Under the pieces are notes generated by a model. The model was not told the DNA's origin. It did not search any database and was given only the letters and a program-made list of their open reading frames with translations. A DNA stretch of 64,000 nt from an uncultured Propionibacteriaceae bacterium (lineage in GTDB: Bacteria > Actinomycetota > Actinomycetes > Propionibacteriales > Propionibacteriaceae). The DNA lies in assembly GCA_937965785.1 (NCBI GenBank), contig CALCKT010000064.1, forward strand, positions 1 to 64,000. Direction: 5' to 3'. The translations under genes were made by a program, and so were the position numbers. Shown in pieces: positions 47,804 through 55,538 of the stretch (positions are counted from its first letter, which is position 1; the number at the start of each line of letters is the position of its first letter).

Positions 47804-49060
47804 TCAGCGCCACAGGGCCGAGAGAGGCAGCGCCCACAGATCGTCGCCGAAGCTGGCGGGGCGGTCAATGGGCGCGAGAACCACGCCCCTTGTCAGGCGG
47901 GGGCCGAGTTTGTCCTTCAGGAATCGCAGCCCGGTGAGGTGAGAGCCCGTGACGGTTCGGCTGGCCTTGACCTCGATAGCGATCAGTCGCGAATCGTCGA
48001 CCTCCAGGACGAAATCGACCTCCTTCTGGTTGCGGTCACGGTAGTGGTGGATGCGGTATCGGCTCCTGCTCCACTGCTGCTGGGCGTGCAGCTCACCGGC
48101 GACGAACCCCTCCGTCAGGGCCCCGAGCTGCTGCATGCCGTGCGGGATCGTAGTCAGGGCGGCCGGAGACGCGTCGCACAACCATGCGGCCAGCCCGGAG
48201 TCCAGCACGGAAACCTTCGCTCGTCCGATCTCTCGTTTCGTGAGGTTGGTCTCCCACGGTCTCACGTGCAGGATGAGGAACAGCCTGGCCAACACGTCCA
48301 GGTAACTCGTCACCGACGATGCCGCGAGCCCCGCATCCTGGGCCAGACGCGCCTTGACCAGTTCACCGGACTGGTGGGCGGCGAGCAGGCGGAGCACCGT
48401 GAGCAGACGTTCAGGGGTGAGGCGAGAGCCATCAGCGAGGGCGTCGACGCGGACCAGCCGCTCGACGTAGTTGCGGTACCACTCCGCCCGCAGCCGTGGT
48501 TTGGCGTTGTGAACCGCAGGGAAACCACCTGCTGTCAGAAGATGTGCAAGGCCGGCGTGGGTCAGTGGCTCAGCGGAAGCCGGGAAGTCGTGAACTCCCG
48601 TGGCCTCGAGCAGTCTGTCAACCAGTGTTCCCGACGCAGTTGTGCCCCGGATCTCGGTCTGGGTCAGCGGGCACACGGTCACCGACAGTGCGCGTCCGGC
48701 GAGTGAATCCTTGTCGCCACGTACCCGCGCGAAATCCGATGATCCCGTGAGGATGAAGCGACCTGGTCGACGATCGGCGTCAACGTTGGCCTTGATCGCC
48801 AGAGACAACGAAGGCAGGCGCTGGAACTCATCGATGATGAGGACACCATCACCTGCTTGAGCGGCGAATCCCACCGGATCGTTCCGGGCGTAGTCCAAGG
48901 TCTGGGGGTCGTCGAGGTTCACCGTGATGGCGTTTGGCCGCAACATCAGCGCCAGAGTTGACTTGCCCGTCTGCCTGGCCCCTTCCACGACCAGGACCGG
49001 GCTGAAGCCGAGGAGTTCCTCAGCCCATGGCTGGATGGCTCGTTCAATCAGCCGCGACAT
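47804..49060 (-). CDS. AAA ATPase with DUF4143 domain
   Basis: 418 residues. P-loop VEGARQTGKST (about 25-35), Walker B VLIIDEFQRLPSL, sensor ILTGSSDFA, then from about 200 the DUF4143 helical/nuclease-like domain with LDSGLAAWLCD and the PD-(D/E)XK-type block KEVDFVLEVDDSRLIAIEVKASRTV. Common in bacteria and archaea; role unproven (proposed in defence or DNA processing). A second, diverged member follows at 49261. Confidence 0.82.
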   Translation of the reverse strand: MSRLIERAIQPWAEELLGFSPVLVVEGARQTGKSTLALMLRPNAITVNLDDPQTLDYARNDPVGFAAQAGDGVLIIDEFQRLPSLSLAIKANVDADRRPGRFILTGSSDFARVRGDKDSLAGRALSVTVCPLTQTEIRGTTASGTLVDRLLEATGVHDFPASAEPLTHAGLAHLLTAGGFPAVHNAKPRLRAEWYRNYVERLVRVDALADGSRLTPERLLTVLRLLAAHQSGELVKARLAQDAGLAASSVTSYLDVLARLFLILHVRPWETNLTKREIGRAKVSVLDSGLAAWLCDASPAALTTIPHGMQQLGALTEGFVAGELHAQQQWSRSRYRIHHYRDRNQKEVDFVLEVDDSRLIAIEVKASRTVTGSHLTGLRFLKDKLGPRLTRGVVLAPIDRPASFGDDLWALPLSALWR

Positions 49061-49260
49061 GGAGGAAGCCTATCCGAGAGGCGGCGAAACCGCAGATTTG
49101 CTGTGATGCAGGTCGTCGTTTCGCTGTGATCGATCCCGCAGGTTTGCTGGCCTTTGTGCATCGTTTCGGCAGGTTCGCGGTGGCTGGCGAGAAACTGGTC
49201 CGGCGTCGTGGTCGGGAGGGGCGGGGCAGGTGCTCGGGTTGGAGACGTGATGCGGTGGGC

Positions 49261-50514
49261 CTATGGCCCGAGCAGCGCAAGGGGGATCACCGCCACACCG
49301 TCTTTCCGCCGGTAGGCGGTGGTTCCCGTTGTGAGGATCACCAGATCGGACACGTCCTCGGGCATCCGGGAACGCAGCCAGATGAGGTGTTGAACATCCG
49401 GGTCCGTCACCGAGGCGGCCAGTTTCACCTCAATGGCGACGATGCGCCCGTCGCGGGTCTCGGCGATCAGGTCGATCTCGTGATCGCCGTTGCGGGTGCG
49501 CAGATGGCCCACGCGGGCCCGTGCCGCCTCGGCGGCCACCCGTACGGTGAGGGTGGCGAGGGCCTCGAACAAGGGGCCGGCGAGGTGGGAGTGGCGAGGA
49601 GTGGTCATGGAGGAGGCGGTCGCGCCCAGCAGCGAGGCCGCCAGGGCGGGATCGGCCAGTTGGTGTTTCGGCGCCTGCTGCAATCTGGTGAAGGGGTTGC
49701 GGCTGGGGCTCCAACCAGGAACCGGGTCGAGCAGCCGGAGCCGGGTGAGGTGATCACGGTAGGTCTGGGTGGTGTCCCGGGTCGGTTGTTGGCCGTCGCC
49801 GCAGGTGGTGGTGTCAAGAAGCTTGGAGTAGCTGGTGGTGGTCGAGGATGCGGCGGCGTATGCCGCGAGCCAGCGGCGCAGCGTTTCGGGCCGGCGCACG
49901 CCATAGCCCAGATCCGGCAGGTCGCGATCAATCACGCGCTGGATGTAGGTGGTGAGTTGTTCGGTTCGCAGGTCGGGGCCAAGACCCATGATGCCGGGAA
50001 ACCCGCTTGCCTCGATGGCGCCCAGATAGTCCGCCAGGCAATACGACGTGTGGCCTTCGATCTCAGCCGAGCAGGGTCGTTCTGCCGTCAGCAGGGAAGC
50101 GAGTGAGACGGTGGGGGTGAGCTGCCCGCGTTCGTGAAGGGCCATGGGGCGCATGCGCAGCGACAGGATGCGCCCTGCGCCGCTGTGGGTCCCCTGCGCC
50201 GTGGTGGGGGTGGCGGATCCGGTGAGCAGGAAGCTGCCCGGACCTGCTCCGTTGTCCACCTCCCTGCGCACGAGATCCCAGACCTCGGGCATCCGGGACC
50301 ATTCATCGAGCAGCGTCGTTCCCGGCCGGCGGATTCCGTCGGGATCGGCCTCGACGAGGGCGCGTTGGTCCGGGCGATCCAAGAGGAAAACCTTCGTGGC
50401 GCGCTGAAGTGCCGTGCCGGTCTTCCCAACCCCTTTCGCCCCATCCAGCGCAATGGCGGGCGCTTGGGGGAGGAATGTGTCCAGCAGCTCGTCCACGGTG
50501 CGGCGAAGATACAT
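49261..50514 (-). CDS. AAA ATPase with DUF4143 domain, second copy
   Basis: 417 residues, starting MYLRRTVDELLDTFLPQAPAI. P-loop DGAKGVGKT (about 24-32), Walker B TTLLDEWSRMPEV, sensor LLTGSATPT, and the nuclease-like block GDHEIDLIAETRDGRIVAIEVKLAA. It is not a recent duplicate of its neighbour. The ATG at 50514 begins the domain; the open frame upstream is the 23-bp tandem repeat being read through. Confidence 0.8.
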   Translation of the reverse strand: MYLRRTVDELLDTFLPQAPAIALDGAKGVGKTGTALQRATKVFLLDRPDQRALVEADPDGIRRPGTTLLDEWSRMPEVWDLVRREVDNGAGPGSFLLTGSATPTTAQGTHSGAGRILSLRMRPMALHERGQLTPTVSLASLLTAERPCSAEIEGHTSYCLADYLGAIEASGFPGIMGLGPDLRTEQLTTYIQRVIDRDLPDLGYGVRRPETLRRWLAAYAAASSTTTSYSKLLDTTTCGDGQQPTRDTTQTYRDHLTRLRLLDPVPGWSPSRNPFTRLQQAPKHQLADPALAASLLGATASSMTTPRHSHLAGPLFEALATLTVRVAAEAARARVGHLRTRNGDHEIDLIAETRDGRIVAIEVKLAASVTDPDVQHLIWLRSRMPEDVSDLVILTTGTTAYRRKDGVAVIPLALLGP

Positions 50515-50527
50515 GACCACCCTTACT

Positions 50528-50612
50528 CGACATCCAGCAGGCAATCTAGTCGACATCCAGCAGGCGATCCAGTCGACATCCAGCAGGCGATCCAGTCGAC
50601 ATCCAGCAGGGT
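50528..50612. repeat. 23-bp tandem repeat, about 3.7 copies, upstream of the DUF4143 gene
   Basis: Units start at 50528, 50551, 50574 and 50597: TCGACATCCAGCAGGCGATC followed by CAG, with changes only in the first unit; the fourth unit is cut after 16 bases. Each unit begins with the start of a TCGA site. They lie 14 bases upstream of the second DUF4143 gene, so they cover its promoter. Confidence 0.85.
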
Positions 50613-50706
50613 GATGTTCTTTGGGCACGTGATGCCGGACCGCTGGAGGCGTATCGGGGTACGTCAGGTCAAGCCGGAGGATGGATCGTGGAATGTGGTG
50701 ACGCCG

Positions 50707-51090
50707 TCAGAGGTTCGTTGTGTCGGTGGCGCAGACGCGGAGGCGATGCCCGTCGGGATCGGTGGCGACGAAGGTGTAGCCGAAGGCGAGCTCGGTGGGT
50801 TCCAGGGCCATGGGGAAGCCGAGCTCACTCCAGGAGCGGTGAATGCGGTCGACATCGTCGCGGGTGGCGTGGCTCATGGACAGTTCGACGCTGCCCGGGG
50901 CACCCACGGCCGCCGGATCGATGTCGTCGCGGGCCTGCAGGCCGAGGGTGACATCCTTGGTCAGGGCGAAGACCGAGAAGCCTTCGAAGGTTTCGACGGG
51001 CTCCTTTCCAAGGGCATGGCGATAGAACGCGGTGCTGGTATCCACGTCCTCGACGTAGAGGATGATGCTGGTGGGGGTGAAGACTGTCAT
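50707..51090 (-). CDS. VOC-family (glyoxalase/bleomycin resistance-like) protein
   Basis: 127 residues with the paired beta-alpha-beta modules of the vicinal oxygen chelate fold: IILYVEDVDTSTAFYRHALG (about 9-28), then ELAFGYTFVATDPDGHRLRV at the end. A Glu/His metal set is not fully clear, so the enzymatic status is uncertain. It is divergent from the WYL regulator, which suggests that regulator controls it. Confidence 0.8.
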   Translation of the reverse strand: MTVFTPTSIILYVEDVDTSTAFYRHALGKEPVETFEGFSVFALTKDVTLGLQARDDIDPAAVGAPGSVELSMSHATRDDVDRIHRSWSELGFPMALEPTELAFGYTFVATDPDGHRLRVCATDTTNL

Positions 51091-51188
51091 GAGAGATTTC
51101 CTTGTCGCTCGGAATCTGGCCTGTCACATGAGAAGGTACGGGCCGTGGATGACATCTCCTGTCATGTTTGTGTGACAACCTCGGACTC

Positions 51189-52157
51189 ATGAGAGCAGAT
51201 CGGTTGCTGTCGATGATCTGGCTGTTGCGTGCCAACGGCGGTCTCTCGACCAAGGAACTGGCGCAACGACTGGAGGTCTCGCGACGCACGATCCTAAGAG
51301 ACGTGGAGGCGCTGTCGGCTGCCGGGGTCCCGGTGTACTGCCAGCGCGGTCCCGGGGGCGGGGTCAGGTTGCTGCCGGGGTACCGCACCGATGTGACCGC
51401 GTTGAGCGGGGATGAGAGCAGGGCGCTTTTCGCGGCGCTCTCGTCGTGGGGTGCGGACGCGATGGGATTGAGTGCGGCCTTTGCGTCGGGGATTCGCAAG
51501 CTACTCGCTGCTGTCCCGGATGCCCATCGCAACCGGACGGCGGCCGTGGCGTCGCGGATCGTGATTGACCCGAACGGTTGGCTGCCCCAACCTGATGCCC
51601 TGCAACCCGGTGAGGCGTTCGCGACGGTGCAGGCAGCCGTGTTCGCGCGGGAGAAGGTGCGTCTCGAATACCGGTCGTCCCGGGCGGTCGTACAGGACCT
51701 GGTGGTGGAGCCGCATGGTCTGGTGAGCGCGGGCAATGACTGGTACCTGTGCGCAACCAGTGACGAGTGCGTGCGATTCTTCAAGGTGGCTCGCATTCGG
51801 ACCGCCACCCTGCTCGCAACGCCCTGCACGGACGATGCAGTGGATGTTGCCGCGGCCTGGAAGCGGCATCGTGCCCGCTTCCTCGAGCGGTTCACCCCGG
51901 TGGTCGTGACCGGGTGGCTCCGGGTGGATCGGTGGGAGGATGCCCGGGAGTGGGCCATCCGTGTCGACGAAACCGAACTGGGTGACGATCCGCCCGCGGG
52001 GAAGTGGCGTCCCGCGAGTCTGGAGTTCATGGATGATCTCCACGCGCTCACGATCCTGCTTCGCCTTGGCCCCGGCATCCGCGTCGAGGCGCCGACCGAG
52101 ATCAGGACCAGGCTGCTGAGCCACCTCGACCGGATCACGGAGCTCTACCATCGCTGA
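51189..52157 (+). CDS. WYL-domain transcriptional regulator (YafY/DeoR type)
   Basis: 322 residues. N-terminal HTH (LSMIWLLRANGGLSTKELAQRLEVSRRTILRDVEALSAAGVPV), the GGG-type linker GPGGGVRLLPGYR, and a WYL domain around 165-200 (RLEYRSSRAVVQDLVVEPHGLVSAGNDWYLCA) with the WYL strand written WYL-C-A. ATG at 51189 is preferred to a GTG seven codons upstream. Regulators of this type often sense a small molecule or nucleic acid; here the divergent VOC gene is the obvious target. Confidence 0.85.
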   Translation: MRADRLLSMIWLLRANGGLSTKELAQRLEVSRRTILRDVEALSAAGVPVYCQRGPGGGVRLLPGYRTDVTALSGDESRALFAALSSWGADAMGLSAAFASGIRKLLAAVPDAHRNRTAAVASRIVIDPNGWLPQPDALQPGEAFATVQAAVFAREKVRLEYRSSRAVVQDLVVEPHGLVSAGNDWYLCATSDECVRFFKVARIRTATLLATPCTDDAVDVAAAWKRHRARFLERFTPVVVTGWLRVDRWEDAREWAIRVDETELGDDPPAGKWRPASLEFMDDLHALTILLRLGPGIRVEAPTEIRTRLLSHLDRITELYHR

Positions 52158-52293
52158 GCCGCTCGTGAGATGTCCGTGCCGGGGCCTCGTCGCGGGGGTT
52201 GCTCACTGTGCCTCTGCGCCTCGGGGAACAAGGCTCTCGTTTTCCGGCCGGGGTCCCGAAACAAATTCGATCGAAAGATGTGACGTAAAAGGT

Positions 52294-52321
52294 TGCCGTT
52301 GGGGATCCGCGCTGTAATGAT
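52294..52321 (+). promoter_or_regulatory. possible promoter of the alcohol dehydrogenase gene
   Basis: TTGCCG (52294-52299), 16 bases, TAATGA (52316-52321), about 130 bases before the gene. The AT-rich CAAATTCGATCGAAAGATG just upstream could be a regulator site. Confidence 0.4.
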
Positions 52322-52448
52322 TGAAGCGGAGATCGCCCGACGAAAAGTAGCGCAGGCGGCTGGGCGGCAGGGTCGTCGGACCAGCGAGGTGACCTCTTGT
52401 TCGAGAAGGCGAACACCAGAACTTTCGAACCCAGTGCAAGGAGGCAAA

Positions 52449-53504
52449 ATGAAGGGCTACGCGATGCTCAGGATCGGTGAGGCCGGGTGGATCGAGAAGG
52501 AGGACCCGAAGTGTGGGCCGATGGACGCGATCTGCCGCCCGATCGCCCTGGCTCCGTGCTCCTCCGACATCCACACCGTCTACGAGGGCGGCGTGGGGGA
52601 ACGCCACAACATGATGCTCGGCCACGAGGCGGTCGGTGAGGTCGTCGAGGTGGGACCCATGGTCAAGGACTTCAAGGTTGGCGATCAGGTCATCATCCCC
52701 GCCATCACCCCCGACTGGTCCTCGGTGGCCGCCCAGGAGAGCTACGCCATGCACTCCGGTGTTCCGCTCGGCGGATGGAAGTTCTCCAACACCAAAGACG
52801 GTGTCTTCGCCGAACTGATCCACGTCAACGACGCCGACGGAAACCTGGCGCTCCTGCCGGAGGGGATTTCCCCCGAGGTCGGCGCGATGCTGTCCGACAT
52901 GGTCACCACCGGGCTTCACGGGGCCGAACTCGCCAACATCGAACCCGGCGATGTCGTCGCGGTCATCGGCATCGGTCCGGTGGGCCTGATGTCCGTGGCG
53001 AGCGCCTCCGTTCTCGGTGCGGGCCGTCTGTTCGCCGTCGGTTCGCGCCCCAAGTGCATCGAGGTGGCCCAGGAATACGGCGCCACCGACATCATCAACT
53101 ACCGCGAGGGTGGGATCGTGGAGCAGATCATGGAGGCCACCAAGGGTCAGGGCGTCAACCGGGTCATCGTCGCCGGGGGAGACCTCGACACCTTCCAGCA
53201 GGCCTTCGACATCCTGAAGGTGGGCGGTCGGGTCGCGAACGTCAACTACCTGGGAGAGGGTGAGAACATCAAGATCAGCCGCGAGTCGACCTTGGTGGGC
53301 ATGGGCCACAAACACTTCGTCGGTGGCCTCACCCCCGGCGGTCGTAACCGCATGGACAGGATGGCCAACCTCGTCCTGGCCGGGCGCATCCACCCCGAGA
53401 AGATGATCACCCACCGCTTCACCGGGATCGAACACGTCGAAGACGGCGTGGAACTCATGCGCACCAAACCGCGCGACCTCATCAAACCCGTCATCCTGGT
53501 GTGA
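52449..53504 (+). CDS. adh: NADP-dependent secondary (isopropanol-type) alcohol dehydrogenase
   Basis: 351-residue zinc-dependent medium-chain dehydrogenase, the length of Clostridium and Thermoanaerobacter isopropanol dehydrogenases. The signature start MKGYAMLRIGEAGWIEKEDP and the middle GWKFSNTKDGVFAELIHVNDADGNLALLP match those enzymes. Catalytic zinc ligands Cys37 (PCSSD), His59 (LGHEA) and Asp150 follow. Coenzyme site VIGIGPVGLM, then GSRPKC (Ser/Arg), the pattern of NADP preference. ATG at 52449 with GGAGGC upstream. Confidence 0.9.
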   Translation: MKGYAMLRIGEAGWIEKEDPKCGPMDAICRPIALAPCSSDIHTVYEGGVGERHNMMLGHEAVGEVVEVGPMVKDFKVGDQVIIPAITPDWSSVAAQESYAMHSGVPLGGWKFSNTKDGVFAELIHVNDADGNLALLPEGISPEVGAMLSDMVTTGLHGAELANIEPGDVVAVIGIGPVGLMSVASASVLGAGRLFAVGSRPKCIEVAQEYGATDIINYREGGIVEQIMEATKGQGVNRVIVAGGDLDTFQQAFDILKVGGRVANVNYLGEGENIKISRESTLVGMGHKHFVGGLTPGGRNRMDRMANLVLAGRIHPEKMITHRFTGIEHVEDGVELMRTKPRDLIKPVILV

Positions 53505-53626
53505 GGAACCCGCCCCGGCGGGGCTTCCCGAAACCCATCGATCCAAGCCATTGGTCTCCCGGGCGAACAAGCTCGGGGGACCATCCCGGGAACCGGGAAA
53601 CGGGCCCTGGGGCGGGACCCCGAAAC

Positions 53627-53670
53627 CCGGTTGGGCCGACCCACTGAAGCTTGTGGGTCGGCCCAACCGG
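53627..53670. terminator. bidirectional terminator between convergent genes
   Basis: A perfect 18-bp stem (53627-53644 with 53653-53670), 8-base loop. It lies between the alcohol dehydrogenase and the convergent DUF4261-like gene. No T-run, as is common in this genome. Confidence 0.82.
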
Positions 53671-53690
53671 TCTCCGGGGACAGCGGCCTG

Positions 53691-54524
53691 TCAGGGGGTG
53701 CGGTTACCTGCGGCGTAGGGGGCCTCCGGGCAGATGTCCAGGACCTCCCGTTCAGGTCCGATCAGGGCTTTCTCGTGCTGGCAGCGCCAGCGGCTGTCCT
53801 CCTGGACGCCCGGGACGGTGTGACCGTCGTCGATCACGTCACCCTCGCGCATCAGGTAGATACCGGTGTTGTACAGCAGCCTCGAGACCTCATCCGGATC
53901 GAGCCCCCGGAAATGGCACTGGAGATCGGGCACCCCGAAGATGCCCAGCCCGCGGGTGTCCATGAGGGAATCGTCGTCGCTGTTGCTGATCCTGAACAAC
54001 CGCACGTTGAAGAAGCCGTAGTAGGTGTAGCCCTCGCGCTGGACCTCCAGCCAGCGGCGGGGCTCGAAAAAGGCGTCGGCCGCGCTGGAGTACAGCGCGA
54101 TCGGGTCGGTGAGCTCCACCAGGGCCGAGGTGAGGGCGCGGAACAACCGCAGCCGGTCCTCGAATGCCAGGGCACGGGCCAGGAACTCGAAGGTGGACAG
54201 GATGTGACGGCCCCGGGACAGCACGTCCTTGATGTCGGGGAAGTCCCAGCACTGCTGGAGCGCCGTCTCGTAGTCGGCGAGATCGGAGAGGTCCTTGGAT
54301 GCGTTGAGGAAGGCCTGCGCCGGAACTCCCGACCGGTCCTCGTAGTCGAAACGGTGCTCGGGGAAGGCGAAGAAGACGGGAGGTTCGCCGTCGCCGATGA
54401 TGTCCGTGGGGCCGAACTCGCGGGACAGGTACTCGCGCCAGGCGCCCACGTCGATGGCCGGTGGGGTCGCGTAGATGCCATTCATGACGAACGGGTCGGG
54501 TGGAAAGCGGGGAGATTCCTGCAT
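53691..54524 (-). CDS. DUF4261-like protein
   Basis: 277 residues, no signal or membrane segment. The late block SLMDTRGLGIFGVPDLQCHFRGLDPDEVSRLLYNTGIYLMREGDVIDDGHTV resembles DUF4261, a family of unknown function that appears near effector or immunity genes. A second Met 14 codons in could be the real start. Next to another protein of similar style (DUF4375), divergent, with 90 bases between. Confidence 0.55.
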   Translation of the reverse strand: MQESPRFPPDPFVMNGIYATPPAIDVGAWREYLSREFGPTDIIGDGEPPVFFAFPEHRFDYEDRSGVPAQAFLNASKDLSDLADYETALQQCWDFPDIKDVLSRGRHILSTFEFLARALAFEDRLRLFRALTSALVELTDPIALYSSAADAFFEPRRWLEVQREGYTYYGFFNVRLFRISNSDDDSLMDTRGLGIFGVPDLQCHFRGLDPDEVSRLLYNTGIYLMREGDVIDDGHTVPGVQEDSRWRCQHEKALIGPEREVLDICPEAPYAAGNRTP

Positions 54525-54614
54525 GACTCCTTCTTAACAGACGAAGGGGCCCGGGGTGTGGCGAGTCCTTCTGGTTGAAACCGCTAGCATGCTGCCCCGA
54601 TCGGAAGGAACCCC

Positions 54615-55430
54615 ATGCTTGTCGACCACATCGTCGTATCCCGCAAGTCGATCAAGAGCAGCGACGTGTACGCAGTCATCGAATCCAACATCTCCGTGGT
54701 CAACTACCTGCTCGAAGAGGGCGCGGAACCCGACGAGCTGAGTCCCGACGCGCTCGGCTCCTACTACGTCGACTACTACCTGGCGGAGGTCTTGAACGGA
54801 GGGATCTCGCAGTTCATGTTCAACTGCTGCGGTGAGCACCAGGTCCTCGACCACATCACCCACGCCCTGCCCCTGCTCGGCGCCACCGGGCACGCCGAGC
54901 TGTTCTCAGAGGCGCGGGCCAGGTGGGATGCCATGGATGCAGAGGAAAAACAGGCGTTCTTCGACGGGGGGCTCTTCGGGTCCGCGGATCCCTTCGAGGA
55001 ACTTTCCGACAGGTTCTACGAACTCAACGGCTCCGAGGACCTGATTGAACTGAACTCCGCTTTCATCAGGAACCATCCCAACTTGGAGGTGATCCGGTTG
55101 AAGCATCTGGAGGCTCACCTGGCCGGAATCATCCGGACCATCCCGGACCTGGCGGCCCGGCTCGCGGAACGGGAACGGTTCGCCGAGGAGAACAAACCCC
55201 GCTACGCCCGGGTCATCGATGTCATCTGCGAGGAACAGGGAATGGAACTGGCCCACATCACCGCCGGGGATCCGGGCTTCATCCACGAGGGTGAGGAGCG
55301 GGTGGCCTGGCATTTCCTCACCGATCAGGGGCATTGCTCGATGGTGGACCTGGGGGAGCGGGCGGTGGTGTTCGACGATGACGGCAAGGAGGTCGCCGTG
55401 GTCGACATCTCCCGGGTCCCGGCCGGGTGA
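54615..55430 (+). CDS. DUF4375-like protein
   Basis: 271 residues. The segment SYYVDYYLAEVLNGGISQFMFNCCG (about 49-73) is the DUF4375/DMP19-like pattern, where 'NGG..QF..N' is diagnostic. The C-terminal third is acidic and ends DDDGKEVAVVDISRVPAG. No signal peptide. ATG at 54615 with GGAAGGAAC upstream. Function unknown; family members occur near polymorphic toxin or immunity loci. Confidence 0.6.
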   Translation: MLVDHIVVSRKSIKSSDVYAVIESNISVVNYLLEEGAEPDELSPDALGSYYVDYYLAEVLNGGISQFMFNCCGEHQVLDHITHALPLLGATGHAELFSEARARWDAMDAEEKQAFFDGGLFGSADPFEELSDRFYELNGSEDLIELNSAFIRNHPNLEVIRLKHLEAHLAGIIRTIPDLAARLAERERFAEENKPRYARVIDVICEEQGMELAHITAGDPGFIHEGEERVAWHFLTDQGHCSMVDLGERAVVFDDDGKEVAVVDISRVPAG

Positions 55431-55538
55431 GCGCCTTCTTCCCCGGGAGCATCGTCGCCATGAGCGAATTTCCCCGGAACCCGGCCGGGTGAGGGGCTCA
55501 GGGCGGGCACTGTCGGCCGCTGATCGGGGGAGCAGCGC

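Noticed and set aside
50528..50612. Tandem repeats that could look like a CRISPR array
   Set aside because: The units are contiguous with no spacers, and no cas genes are in the window. The 17-bp arrays at 61350 and 62639 fail for the same reason.
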